Shown in pieces: positions 52,838 to 64,000 of a DNA stretch of 64,000 nt (the stretch's first letter is position 1; the number at the start of each line of letters is the position of its first letter). The DNA lies in contig OX327686.1 of assembly GCA_946807835.1 (NCBI GenBank), positions 9,300,001-9,364,000 of the forward strand, read 5' to 3'. The notes beneath the pieces were generated by a model that saw only the letters and a list, made by a program, of their open reading frames with translations, had not been told where the DNA came from and made no database searches. The DNA is from Ailanthus altissimus (lineage: Eukaryota > Streptophyta > Magnoliopsida > Sapindales > Simaroubaceae). The position numbers were made by a program, and so were the translations under genes.

Positions 52838-52922
52838 GATTTTGATAATCCAAACACTGAAGTGCTGCTGCTGCTTCGCCTTCGCCGCTGTGGGTGGGAC
52901 TCTTTTGTCACACACTTAGAGG

Positions 52923-52931
52923 AAACCCTAA
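52923..52931 (-). promoter_or_regulatory. Telo-box in the RPS3 promoter/leader
   Basis: AAACCCTAA on the plus strand (TTAGGGTTT on the coding strand), 86 bases upstream of the ATG. Telo-boxes are a recurrent element of plant ribosomal protein gene promoters, where they support expression in dividing cells. Confidence 0.7.
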
Positions 52932-52950
52932 TGTTTTCGAGAATGGACTT

Positions 52951-52960
52951 CTTATATATC
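52951..52960 (-). promoter_or_regulatory. RPS3 TATA box
   Basis: GATATATAAG on the minus strand, about 115 bases before the ATG. It places the transcription start near the telo-box, with a leader of about 85-95 bases. Confidence 0.6.
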
Positions 52961-53232
52961 ATTTACGGTGTTACGGATATGCGGATTTTTCTTGTTTTAA
53001 TTTTAAAAAGTTAAGTTTAATCGGACGGCCAAAAATGAGGTTTTAATGTTGGACGGGTATGATGGAATGTTTGAGCTTCTGCGTGGGTCCCCCAGACCAG
53101 ATGGATTGAAAAAACTTGATTCAGATAATTAAGATTGTAGGGTTTATAGAATTTTATGATATTAGAAACAAAAATTAATTGCAAAAGATAGTCTTAGTAT
53201 TAACATTCATAACATATATAGTAAGGCTTTCT

Positions 53233-53240
<8 letters not shown>

Positions 53241-53265
<25 letters not shown>
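53241..53265. repeat. (TA)n microsatellite
   Basis: A run of alternating TA just upstream of the first AT-array terminus. Confidence 0.8.
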
Positions 53266-53269
<4 letters not shown>

Positions 53270-53274
<5 letters not shown>

Positions 53275-53480
53275 AAGCACCCCTCTGTGCTATACAGCTG
53301 CCGTCTCAATTATTGAATTAATCTAATAGCTAGTTGAAATTTGAGGATATAAACATGTAGGTTATCTGAAAATTATTATAAGGCTCCTTTAATATTTTAA
53401 TATTTAGTTAAATATAAAATAAATTTTTTAAATTTAAATTATTAATAAAATACTTCTTTATAATATTAAAAAATTAAAAA
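53270..53480 (+). repeat. Terminal sequence at the left edge of the AT-array domain
   Basis: GTGCTATACAGCTGCC (about 53288) and AAGGCTCCTTTAATA (about 53381) correspond to GTGCTATACAACTAGC (about 57394) and AAAGGCCCCTCTATTAATA (about 57470). The same terminus thus occurs twice in the same orientation, each time followed by a hexamer array. Confidence 0.45.
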
Positions 53481-54720
53481 TAATATATTACATTGTATGT
53501 TATAATTTTAATTTTAATAATATTAAATCTTATAATTTTGATTCTAATTTTAATTTTAATTTTAATTACATTAAATTTTATAATTTTAATTTTAATTACG
53601 TTAAATATTATAATTTTAATTTTATTTTAATTAGGTTAAATAATTTTAATTTTAAATCTAATTTCTATTTCTATTTTAATTACGTTAAATGTTATCATTT
53701 CAATTCTAAATTTAATTTTAATTATGTTAAATGATACAATTCTAATTTTAATTACGTTAAATATTATCATTTTAATTTCAATTTCAATTATGTTAAATGT
53801 TACAATTCTAATTATGTTAAAATTTTATAATTTCAATTTTAATTTTAATTACATTAAATGTTATAATTTCAATTTCCATTTCGATTTCAATTACGTTAAG
53901 AGTTATAATTTCAATTCTAATTCCGATTTCAATTTCAATTACATTAAATGTTATAATTCTAATTTTAATTACGTTAAATGTTATAATTTTAAATCTATTT
54001 TAATTTCATTTATATTAAATATTATAATTTTAAATCCAATTTCAATTACGTTAAATGTTATAATTCTAAATCTATTTCGATTTTATTTATATTAAATGTT
54101 ATAATTTTAAATCTAATTTCAAATTCATTTACGTTAAAAGTTACAATTCCAATTTCAATTATATTAAATGTTATAATTCTAATTCTAATTTTAATTACAT
54201 AAAATATTATAATTTCAATTTTAATTTTACTTACTTTAAATATTATAATTCAAATTTTAATTTTAATTTTAATTTTAATTTTAATTACGTTAAAATTATA
54301 ATTTTATTTCTAATTTAAATTTAAATTAAATATTAAATATTCTAATTTTAATGACATAAAATAATATAATTTTAATTTTAATTTTAAGTACATTAAATGT
54401 TATAATTTTAATTTTATATTTAATTTTAATTACGTTAAACATTATAATTTCAATTTCAATTTCAGCTTCAATTACGTTAAATATTATAATTTCAATTCTA
54501 ATTTTAAACTCAATTTCAATTACATTAAATGTTATAATTAATAAGTTTAATTTAATTTTAATAACGTTAAATATTATAATTTTAATTTCAATAACATTAA
54601 ATGCTATAATTATAATTCCAATTTCAATTTTAATTACATGTTAAATCTTATAATTTCAATTTCAGTTTCGTTAAATGTTATAATTTCAAATTTAATTTCA
54701 ATTTAATATTATATAGTTGG
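53480..54720 (+). repeat. AT-hexamer array A
   Basis: Variable numbers of TTTTAA/TTTCAA/TTCTAA hexamers separated by cores close to ACGTTAAATGTTATAATT. Unit lengths vary because hexamer number varies. Long ORFs such as 53724-54095 are artefacts: the hexamer reads Phe-Asn or Ile-Leu/Ser in frame. Confidence 0.85.
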
Positions 54721-55490
54721 TTTAAATTTAAAAAAAATATTTTTAAAAATAAATTAAATTAAATAATAAAAATTTGAAATATTAATCTGTAACTGTTGTC
54801 AGAAACGGTGGTCAATTGATGGCTAGATGCCATTTTTTGACGATACTTCAGCGATAAAAAAATATCAAATTTTACATCATTAAACTCTTTTTTGCTTAAT
54901 CTATACAATTGTGAATTATTTTTTACCTCAAAAAAAATTAAAAAATGCCAAATATAGTGAGGGCCACCACCTCCGTCAAATGGTAGAGCGGTGATTTGCA
55001 CCACCCCTACTTATGGATAGATCACCGATCTATCTATAGATGGAGGCGATGCAAGTCACCGCCCCATCATTTAATATCGAGTGACGAAGGCCGCCGCTTC
55101 TCACCACCACATTTGGCCATTTTTTAGTATTTTTCTTCTAAAAATGTCCCCATTATTGTGTAAATCAGAAAAAATAGACTCTAATGACTTAAAAATATAA
55201 TCTCTTTTAAGCTAGAGACTCACCAAAAAATGACACTGGCCGTCGTCTCCAATGATAGTTACATATATTTTTTTAATGATTTATCATTGAATTTAATTTT
55301 TTATAAAAATATTTTTAAAAATATTACCAACTATACAATTACACGTCTTATTTTGTGTCAAGTTCTAATTTTTAATTTAATTCTATGGATAAATTATTTT
55401 TTTAATCTTTCCACCATTAAATTTGGGTATTTTATCTTTAATTGAGATAAAGTTGTATTTATGCCTAAAATATTATGGTAAATTCATTAT
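54721..55490. other. Non-array spacer between arrays A and B
   Basis: It includes a GC-richer patch (about 54950-55110: GGGCCACCACCTCCGTC, CACCGATCTATCTATAGATGG) of unknown origin. Near its end GCCTAAAATATTATGGTAAATT resembles 60750-60773. Parts loosely resemble 60310-60400. No convincing ORF. Confidence 0.4.
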
Positions 55491-55499
55491 TATCCCTTA

Positions 55500-56335
55500 A
55501 ATCTTATAATTCAGATTTCAATTCTAATTTCAAATACATTAAATGTTATAATTTTAATTTTAATTAGGTTAAAAAAATTTAATTCTAAATTTAATTTCAA
55601 TTACATCAAATGTTATAATTTGAATTCTAATTTTGATTTCAAATAAATTAAATGATATAATTTCAATTCCAATTTCAATCTCAAGTTAAATATTATCATT
55701 CCAATTTTAATTTTAAATTCAATTTTAATTATGTTAAATGTTACAATTTCATTTTTAATTTTAATTAATTTAAATGTTATAGTTTTAATTTCAATTATGT
55801 TAATTATTATAATTCAATTTTTAATTTTAATTACATTAAATATTAATATTCAATTTCAATTTCAATTTCAAGTATATAAAATATTATAATTCTAATTACA
55901 ATTTCATTTTTATTTTTAATTATATTAAATATTATAATTCCAATTATAAGTTCAATTTCAATTTCAATTATGTTAAATATCATAATTCCAATTCCAATTT
56001 CGATTTCACTGACATTCAATGTTATAATTTTAATTTTAATTTTGATTTCACTGACATTCAATGTTATAATTGTAATTCCAATTTCGATTTCAATTAGTTT
56101 AAAGTTATAATTCTAATTTTTATTTTTATTACATTAAATATTGTAATTTCAAACCCACTTTCAATTTCAAGTATATAAATGTTACAATTCCAGTTCTGTT
56201 TCTGATTCAAATTTCAATTATGTTAAATGTTAAATGTTATAATTTTAATTTTAATTTTAATTTTAATTTTAATTTTAATTTTAAATTAAATTTTAATAAA
56301 GTTAAATGTTATAATTAAAAGTCCAATTTAGATTT
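55500..56335 (+). repeat. AT-hexamer array B
   Basis: Same cores and polarity as array A (TTAATTATGTTAAATGTTA, then TTTCAA/TTTTAA hexamers). A pure TTTTAA run lies at about 56240-56285. Confidence 0.85.
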
Positions 56336-56549
56336 CAACAAATCTGAAATTGGAAGTTAGAAATATATTTTGGACTTGTTATATATTTTTTACAACAAAT
56401 CAGTAATTAGAAATTATAAACATATTCTTAAAAATTAGAAATTTGTTTGTGAATTATTTATTTTGGAAAATGAAAATTTGAATTTGTTATATATTTTTGA
56501 AATTAAGAGTTGGAATGTTAAGATAGTTTAATAAATACCTTGAAAATTA

Positions 56550-56580
<31 letters not shown>

Positions 56581-56839
56581 CTATATATATATATATCCAA
56601 AATATAAAAACACCCCAAAAAAAGTAAAGGTCAAAAATTGAAAACAACCCAAAAACTTTAATTTAGCTTAATTAAAATATTTTGTTATATATTTTTAAAT
56701 TTAATGTAATTTAAATTTTATTTATAATTTTAATAAAAAGTGGTTAATTGAATATTAAATATTCATTAACTTAGAAATTTAATAATTGTATGAAGTTAAA
56801 TAAAATTTAATAATAAATTAAAGATTAAATATAAAATTT
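56336..56839. other. AT-rich spacer with (TA)n tract
   Basis: Contains (TA)n at about 56552-56597. No gene seen. Confidence 0.5.
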
Positions 56840-57282
56840 AAAATTTAAATACCACATGACATCCTGTGGTAGCGTTATGTGGCGAGGCTTTTTATGTTAA
56901 CTATGGTTATTTAGGACACATCTAAAATATCATCCCTTTGTTTATATTATATTTTTTCTGAAGTTAAATGCAAACTTCTAATTTATAAATAAGTGAAGAG
57001 CCATCTTATATTTATAGGTGAAATGTGCAAAAGTGAGAACACGTCCTACATTAAGTTAATATAAATTTAAATACCACATGACGTCCTGTGGTAGCGCTAT
57101 ATGGTGAGGCTTTTTATATTAACTATGGTTATTTAGGACACATCTAAAATATCATCCCTTTATTTATATTACATTTTTTATGAAGTTAAATACAAACTTC
57201 TAATTTATAAATAAGTGAAGACGCCCTCTTATATTTATAGGTGAAATGTGTAAAAGTAAGAACACGTCCTACATTAAGTGTG
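56840..57282. repeat. Tandem duplication, 222-bp period
   Basis: Two copies starting ACCACATGAC (56851 and 57073). Both contain TCCTGTGGTAGCG, ATGTTAACTATGG-like and GAACACGTCCTACATTAAG. They differ at few positions. Confidence 0.8.
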
Positions 57283-57359
57283 ATACAATATATAATAAGT
57301 TGTGAATATAAAAAGTAAAAACATGTTACATGATATAAGGAGAAATTATTTTATGGGTG

Positions 57360-57870
57360 TCCTAAATAATGGATTAACTACAATACAGTTGGTTGTGCTA
57401 TACAACTAGCTGACGTTAGTTAATGTGACCAACAATCTTAGATATTGTTTGTTATTTTGACTTTTATCATAAAGGCCCCTCTATTAATAAAATTATAATT
57501 ATAAATTTTGACTCAATTAAGTCCAAAAAAATTTTAAAAAGAAAATAATATTATTATAATTTTTTTTATAAACCAAACATATTTTATATAAAAATTTGTA
57601 AATATAAATTAAATATTATTCTGATGATAATGACCAATAAAAAATAAAGAAAATATACATACCAAAAAATTTTAATTTCAATTAAATTAAATATTATAAT
57701 TTCAAATTCAATTTATATTTCGATTATATTAAATGTTATAATTTTAATTACAATTTCAATTTTAATTATGTAAAATATTATAATTTCAAATCCAATTTCA
57801 ATTACGTTAAATGTTATAATTCAAATCTTAATTTTAATTTTAATTATATTAAATATTAGAATTTTAATTT
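57360..57870 (+). repeat. Left arm of a long inverted repeat, ending in AT-hexamer array C
   Basis: 57375-57665 is the inverted counterpart of about 63045-63360. GGTTGTGCTATACAACTAG pairs with the complement of 63325-63345, and ATATTTTATATAAAAATTTG and AATATACATACCAAAA pair with the complement of 63045-63150. It is followed by array C (57665-57870) in the polarity of arrays A and B. Confidence 0.7.
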
Positions 57871-58165
57871 TAACATAACATAGTAAAGGGAAAAGCATGA
57901 CGAAAAATCTTAACTCGAGATATTAGAATGTGCAAAATCAATATGTGTTAGAGCTGCTACAATTGTTTCAACAAATTGAAGAAAATGCTGGATTAAGAGA
58001 AGGGGTACTACGAGCCCTTTGCCCCACGCATCTAACCAGTTTACGTGGTTCACTAGTTCCACCGACTAGACCTTTAGAGTGATTCAGTCGATATAGGAGT
58101 GCACTTGAAGCGGGGAGTGTGCTATCCCTATTGGGCTGGGCCCTCCCCCATAAGGCCTCACTATC
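57871..58165. other. GC-richer unique segment between oppositely oriented arrays
   Basis: About 300 bases (AACTCGAGATATTAG..., CCCTTTGCCCCACGCATC, GGGCTGGGCCCTCCCCCATA) quite unlike its surroundings. Array polarity reverses across it. It could be a captured fragment at the tip of a fold-back. No protein domain recognised. Confidence 0.4.
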
Positions 58166-58960
58166 AAGGTTTAATGTAACTAAAATTAGAGTTAGAACTG
58201 GAACTATAAAATGTAATGTAATTAAAATTACAATTATGAAATTTAATATAATTAAAATTAAAATTAGAATTAGATTTAAAATTATAACATTTAACTTAAG
58301 TGAAATTGAATTTAAAAATAGAATTAGAATTATAACATTTAATGTAAGTGAAGTTGAATTTAAAATTGAAATAGAAATTATTACATTTAACGTAATTGAA
58401 ATTGAAATGATAACATTTAACATAACTAAAATTGAAATTAGCTTTGAAATGATAAAACTTAACGTAATTAAAATTTAATTTAAAATTAGAATTAGAATTA
58501 TAATTATAATATTTAACATAAATGATTGGATTTAAAAATAAAATTAGAATTATAACATTTAATGTAAATAAAAATGAATTTAAAATTAGAATTGAAATTA
58601 TAATATTTATTTAAATGAAATTGAAATTAGAATTATAACATTTAACGTAATTAAATTTAAAATTATAAAATCTAATGTAATTGAAATTGAATTTAAAATT
58701 AGAATTAGAATTATAACATTTAGAATAAGTGAAATAGAATTTAAAATTACAATTGAAATTATAAAATTTAACATAATTGAAATTAAATTTCAAAATTATA
58801 ATTACAATTATAATATTTGGCGTAATTGAAACTGAATTTAAAACTAGAATTAGAATTATAACATTTAACGAAACAAAAATTATAATTAGAATTAGAATTA
58901 TAATATTTAATATAATTAAATTTAAAATTATAACATTTAACTTATGTTCCCATTAATTAT
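58166..58960 (-). repeat. AT-hexamer array D, reversed polarity
   Basis: The same cores read on the minus strand (AACATTTAACGTAATTGAAA with TTGAAA/TTAAAA hexamers on the plus strand). Confidence 0.85.
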
Positions 58961-59185
58961 TGCATGTTGCATTTCACTTAACATACAACAGGTAAATAGT
59001 GGGAACATGTAATATACTAAATGGGAACATGATGTTGTTTGTAAGTTAATTTTTTTAGCATATATGAAAACTATACGTATGTAGAATACTCATAAAATTG
59101 GAACACCTAAAATTAAATTACATATTTTCAGTGGTAATCGACAATGTGCTAAGAAAGTAAAAGTTTGGATAATAACAAATGACAG
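58961..59185. other. Short spacer before the minisatellite
   Basis: AT-rich. It includes early isolated minisatellite-like words (GTGGGAACATGTAATATACT near 58998). No gene. Confidence 0.4.
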
Positions 59186-59189
59186 AAAA

Positions 59190-60310
59190 ATGTAGTACAT
59201 TAAGTGGTAACATTTAGTATGCCAAGTGGGAACATTTAGTACATTAAAGGAGAACACGTAGTATATTAAGTGGGAACATTTAGTATGTTAAGTAGGAACA
59301 AGTATTATATTAAGTGGAAACACGTAGTATATTAAATATTTCCACTCAATATACTACATGTTCCCACTCAACATATTAAATATTCCCACTCAATATACAA
59401 TGTGTTCCCACTCAATATACTACATGTTCCTACTCAATATACTATGTGTTCCCACTCAATACACTACATGTTTTCATTTAACATACTAAATATTCACACT
59501 CAATATACAACATGTTCCCAATCAATATACTATATGTGCCCACTCAATATACTATGTGTTCCTACTCAATATACTACGTGTTTCCACTTAACATAACATA
59601 CTACATGTTCTCACTCAATATACAACATGTTCTCACTCAATATATTACGTGTTCCTACTTAATATACTACATGTTCTCACTTAACATACTAACTGTTCCT
59701 ATTCAATATATTACTTGTTCTCACTTAATATACTAACTATTCCCACTTAATATATTAAATATTTTCACTTAATATACTACGTGTTCCCACTCAATTTATT
59801 AAATGTTTTCACTTAATATACTACGTATTCCCACTCAATATACTACGTGTTCCTATTTAATATATTACATGTTCGCATTTAACATACTACATGTTCCCAC
59901 TAAATATACTACATGTTCCTACTTAATATATTATATCTTTTCACTTGTGTTTCCACTTAATATACTATGTGTTCCCACTTAATATATTATTTGTTTTCAC
60001 TTAACATACTAAATATTCCCACTTAATATACTACATGTTCCCACTCAATATATTAAATGTTCACACTCAATATACTAAGTGTTCCTACTCAATATTCTAA
60101 ATGTTCCCACTTAATATATTCCGTATTCCCACATAATATATTACGTGTTCTCACTTAATATACTAAATGTTTCTACTTAATATACTAAATGTTTCTACTT
60201 AATATACTAAATATTTTCACTCAATATACTACATATTCCCACTTAATATACTACGTGTTCCACTTAATATACTAAGTGTTCTTATTTAATATATTATGTG
60301 TTCTCACTCA
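59190..60310. repeat. 22-bp minisatellite that changes strand near 59340
   Basis: 59190-59340 carries units like AAGTGGGAACATTTAGTAT. From 59340 to 60310 the complement runs on (TTCCCACTCAATATACTA, then CRTG), about 40 imperfect units. The switch creates a perfect-looking hairpin seed around GTAGTATATTAAATATTT at 59325-59345. ORFs across it are repeat artefacts. It is not a CRISPR array, since units are adjacent and have no spacers. Confidence 0.85.
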
Positions 60311-60785
60311 TAAAATTATCATTTTTGTTGTCGGAGTGTCGCCGAAAAAATATTTGCCAGCCGATTGCTATTTTTTCAATGACGGTTGTAGGTTTTTTAA
60401 TTATTAATTAATTAATTTTTAATATATTTATTATAATTATAGACCAATTACAGGATGACATATGTAATTTGTAATTAATTAGTATTTGACACATGTTACT
60501 TTGTTAAAAAATATTTATTTATTACTTTTTTAAAATTATATTAAATTATATAAACGAATGAGATTGCGCCATGTATTTAATGACAATGAACGAGTGAAAT
60601 TGTATCACATGTCTAAGTTTAAATGACAAATAATGAAGGTAAAGTGGTAATTGTCTATTAAAGCTAATATTTTCATCTAATTTAACGGTAAAGATTTACG
60701 GATATGGTAAACTTATGAATTTTATCTATAACTAGGGTAAAGTTATAAATTAGCCTAAAACATTATGGTAAATTTGAACTTATCT
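60311..60785. other. Non-array spacer
   Basis: It includes TCGCCGAAAAAATATTTGCC (about 60340) and ends with CCTAAAACATTATGGTAAATT, a relative of 55465-55485. No gene. Confidence 0.4.
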
Positions 60786-63030
60786 CTTATAACATTTAAA
60801 TGAAAAAAAATTAAAATTGAAATTATAATGTTTAACGTAATTGAAATTAAAAGTGTATTTAAAACTAAAATTAGAATTATATTATTTTATGTAATTAAAA
60901 TTAAAATTGAAATTATGACATTTAACATTTATTAAAATTAAAATTAAATTTGGAATTGAAATTATAACTTTAACATAATTGAAATTAGAATTAGAACTAT
61001 AATATTTAACGTAATAGAAATTGAAATTGAAATATAATATTTTATGTAATTAAAATTAGAATTAAAATTGAATTTGAAATTATAACATTTAACATAATTA
61101 AAATTAAAATTTTATTTTTTAACGTTATTGAAATTGAAATTAATTTGAAATTATAACATGTAAATAAAATTGAAATTAGAATTAGAATTATAACATTTAA
61201 CGTAATTAAAATCGTAACTATAACATTTAAGGTAATAGAAATTGAAATTGAATTATAGTATTTTATGTAATTAAAATTTAATTATAACATTTTAATATAA
61301 TTTAAATTGAAATTAAAATTAAAATTGGAATTATAATATTTAACGTAATTGAATTTGAAATTGGAATTGTATCATTTAACATAATTGAAATTAAATTTAG
61401 AATTAAAATTATAACATTTAACATATTTTAAAATCAAAATAAAAATTATTTAACCTAATTAAATTTGGAATTGGAATTTAAATTGTAATATTTAACGTAC
61501 TTAGAATCGAAATTGATTTTGAAATTATAATATTTAACATAAAAGGAATTGAATTTAAAATTAGAATTGGAATTATAACCTTTAACAAAATTGAAATTGA
61601 AATTGAAATTGTATTTGAAATTATAACATTTAAACTAACTAAAACTAAAATTGGATTGTAATTGCAACATTTAATAAAATTAAAATTGAATTTGGATTTC
61701 AAATGTAACATTTAATGTACTTAATATAATTGAAATTGAATTTACAGTTAAAATTGTATTTATAACATTTAACGTACTTAAAATTATAATTACAATTGCA
61801 TTTAGAATTACAACATTCAACGTACTTGAAATTAAAATTAAAATTATATTTGAAATTATAACATTTAATGTAATTAAAATTAAAAATTGATTTGAAATAT
61901 AACATTTAACGTAAATGAGATTAAAATTATAATTTGAGTTATAATATTTAACATTATTAAAATTAAAATTAGATTTGAAATTATAATATTTACATAATTA
62001 AAATTGAAATTGGATTTGGATTATAACATTTAATGTAATTACAATTGAAATTAAATTTTAATAACATTTAACGTAGATGAAATTAAATTTAAAATTAGAT
62101 TTGTAATTATAACATTTAATGTAGTTGAAATTAAATTTAAAATTAGATTTTAGAACTATAATATTTAACGTAATTGAAATTAATATTGAATTTGAAATTA
62201 TAACATATAATGTAATTAAAATTAGAATTGAAATTATAATATTTTACGTAATTGAAATCGAAATTAGAATTGGATTTATAATATTTAACATAAATTAAAT
62301 TAAAATTTGAATTTAAAATAAAACATTTAACGTTATTGAAATTGTAATTAGAATTATAATATTTAACATAATTAAAATCGAAATTAGAATCAGAATTGTA
62401 ATATCTTACGTAATTGAAATCGACATTATAATTAAATATAACATTGAAAGTAATTAAAATTGTAATTGTATTTGAAATTGTAATATTTAACATAATTAAA
62501 ATTGATATTGAAATTATAACATTTAACATAATTGAAATTAGAATTCAAATTGTAATATTTAATGTAATTAAAATTATAACATTTAACATAACTGAAATTG
62601 AAATTAAATTTAGAACTATAACATTTTATGTAATCAAAATTGAAATTACAATATTTAATATAATTAAATTTGAATTTCAAATTAGAATTGAAATTATAAA
62701 ATTTAATGTAATTGAAATTAAAATTAGATTTAAAATTATTAACATTTAACGTAATTAAATTTAAATTTAAAATAATTTTAGAATTATAAAATTTAACTAA
62801 ATTTAAATTAGAATTAAATTTATAATATTTAACACAATTAAAATTGAAATTGATTTTAAAAATATAATATTTAACCTAATTGAAATTAAAATTAAAATTT
62901 AAACTATAATATTTAACGTAACTGAAATTAGATTTGAAATTATAATATTTGACGTTATTAAAATTAAAATTAAAATTATAACATTTAACATAATTAAAAT
63001 ATAAATTGAATTTAAAATTATAACATTTAT
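60786..63030 (-). repeat. AT-hexamer array E, reversed polarity
   Basis: The longest array, about 2.25 kb. On the plus strand it shows TATAACATTTAACGTAATT cores with TTGAAA/TTAAAA/TTAGAA hexamers. It is the mirror of array C and the A/B type. ORFs here (for example 62143-62529 minus) are Asn/Phe/Tyr repeat readings. Confidence 0.85.
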
Positions 63031-63400
63031 TGTAATTGAAAAAAAAAAAATTTTGGTATGTATTTTGTCTTTATTTTTTTATTGATTGTTGTCATTGAAA
63101 TAATATTTAATTTATGTTTATAAATTTTTATATAAAATATATTTTATGTTTTCAAAATAAATATTATAATAAATTATTTTTTTCATTAATTTTTTTTTAG
63201 ACTTAAATGATTTTAAATTTATAACATAATTATATATGTTAATTATATTAATATATAAGAGATCTGTATGAAAAAAACCAAAATGACTAGCAATACCTTA
63301 TATTGTCGATCATTTTGACTACGTTAATTGGTTGTATGGCACAACCGATTTATACTGTAACTTGTCCCCATTTTTATATGCTTCTTTGTATCCAGTTACA
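63031..63400 (-). repeat. Right arm terminus of the long inverted repeat
   Basis: Inverted match to 57360-57665. The outer edge lies somewhere near 63340-63400, where the match to the left arm fades. No target duplication could be fixed by eye. Confidence 0.65.
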
Positions 63401-64000
63401 ATTGGCAAACTTATTATTTTGTTATCAATATAGCATATCAGTTTTTTTTATAATAATTTTATGTGTTCTTATCAATACATTTTAAAGTGAATAAAATTGA
63501 AGTAAAATAGTGACCCATTCTTCCCATCAAATTTGTCAAAGAAGATGACTTAGGTTCATTTTTGTAGTGTTTTTACTCAACTATGATAAGTGCCTCTTAC
63601 AATTATGCTTTTAGAATTAAGCTAAATTTACACCGTAATTATTTTAAAAAAAATATATTGTTGATCGAAAAAAATAATTTTTTCAAACCAATAAATTTTA
63701 AATTTATTTATTGTAGGAACCAAAACTTTGGGTTTTACCTATGTGGGTTGAGGTTGTGGGTCCACTTGGGCCTTTGGCTTTTGTGCCACCTATACACACA
63801 AAAAAATTATCATTATGACCTCGCCAGTAGTGATTTTGGCAAAGACCCTCTAAAACTTAAGTCGGGTATCTATCTCTTAGTAGGTCAAAAAAGTATAATG
63901 TTGAGAGAGTTTTTAGAGTGCAAAAGGTTGAAGATGTAACCTTTTTTGAGCCGTTTTCTCCCTTTTATATAACATCGGTCTTCTGATAATATTCTAAATT
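63401..64000. other. No gene recognised
   Basis: A 118-codon ORF (63583-63939, plus) starts in AT-rich sequence and shows no domain. The stretch 63710-63900 is GC-richer (GGGTTGAGGTTGTGGGTCC) and could be old repeat or exon debris. Confidence 0.35.

Noticed and set aside
53724..54095. Long ORFs rich in Asn, Phe, Ile and Tyr in the AT arrays (also 55843-56061, 57968-58793, 61478-62749)
   Set aside because: They arise because hexamer repeats read open in several frames on both strands; there is no domain, start context or GC signal of a gene.
59402..59736. ORFs with repeated M-F/C-P-L-N-I-L-type units
   Set aside because: They follow the 22-bp minisatellite exactly and have overlapping equivalents in other frames.
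59340..60310. Possible CRISPR-like array
   Set aside because: Repeat units are directly adjacent without unique spacers, in a plant genome context.
63583..63939. 118-codon ORF at the right edge
   Set aside because: AT-rich start, no domain and no promoter signal; kept only as an unassigned region.

Overview
The window looks like a retrotransposon-rich, AT-rich nuclear segment of a flowering plant. The evidence is a spliced plant-type cytosolic ribosomal protein S3 gene with a telo-box promoter, Ty1/copia and Ty3/gypsy LTR elements primed by tRNA-Met and tRNA-Asp, and a plant-type LOG cytokinin gene. I cannot name the species from sequence alone; a eudicot is most likely.

Layout. 1-4319 is the 3' part of a gypsy (Athila/Tat-like) element entering from the left. 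Its 3' region carries two unusual cargo reading frames: a partial basic cysteine-rich protein and a complete, intronless LOG cytokinin-activating enzyme with its own TATA box. A polypurine tract and 3' LTR follow. This element sits in the leader of a decayed copia element (Copia-1, 4320-13560), which also holds a chromovirus-like LTR (4476-7190). 13561-31723 is a chain of copia LTRs and internals (Copia-2). One of its LTRs was hit by a complete young gypsy element encoding only Gag and protease (13700-21066, minus strand, target duplication AGGCC, LTRs about 99% identical). 31724-38970 is old repeat debris interrupted by a clean solo LTR (33842-36029, target duplication AAACT). 38971-46288 is a third decayed copia element (Copia-3).

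48882-52837 is the one clear conventional host gene, RPS3 (40S protein uS3, minus strand, six coding exons, 233 residues), with TATA and telo-box upstream. From about 53.2 kb to 63.4 kb lies an unusual AT-rich domain. It is built of TTTTAA/TTTCAA-type hexamers interspersed with an ACGTTAAATGTTATAATT core, and the arrays change polarity, so it could fold back on itself. It includes a long inverted repeat (57.36-57.87 versus 60.8-63.4 kb) and a strand-switching 22-bp minisatellite (59.19-60.31 kb).

Best candidates for something new: (1) the LOG gene plus cysteine-rich frame carried in the 3' region of a gypsy element; (2) the fold-back AT arrays; (3) the Gag-only element with GC-rich motif clusters just upstream of its TATA box; (4) a four-times-repeated motif with conserved spacing in the copia leaders. 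Genes here do not form operons. Apart from RPS3 and perhaps LOG and the Gag ORF, the coding content is retroelement decay.
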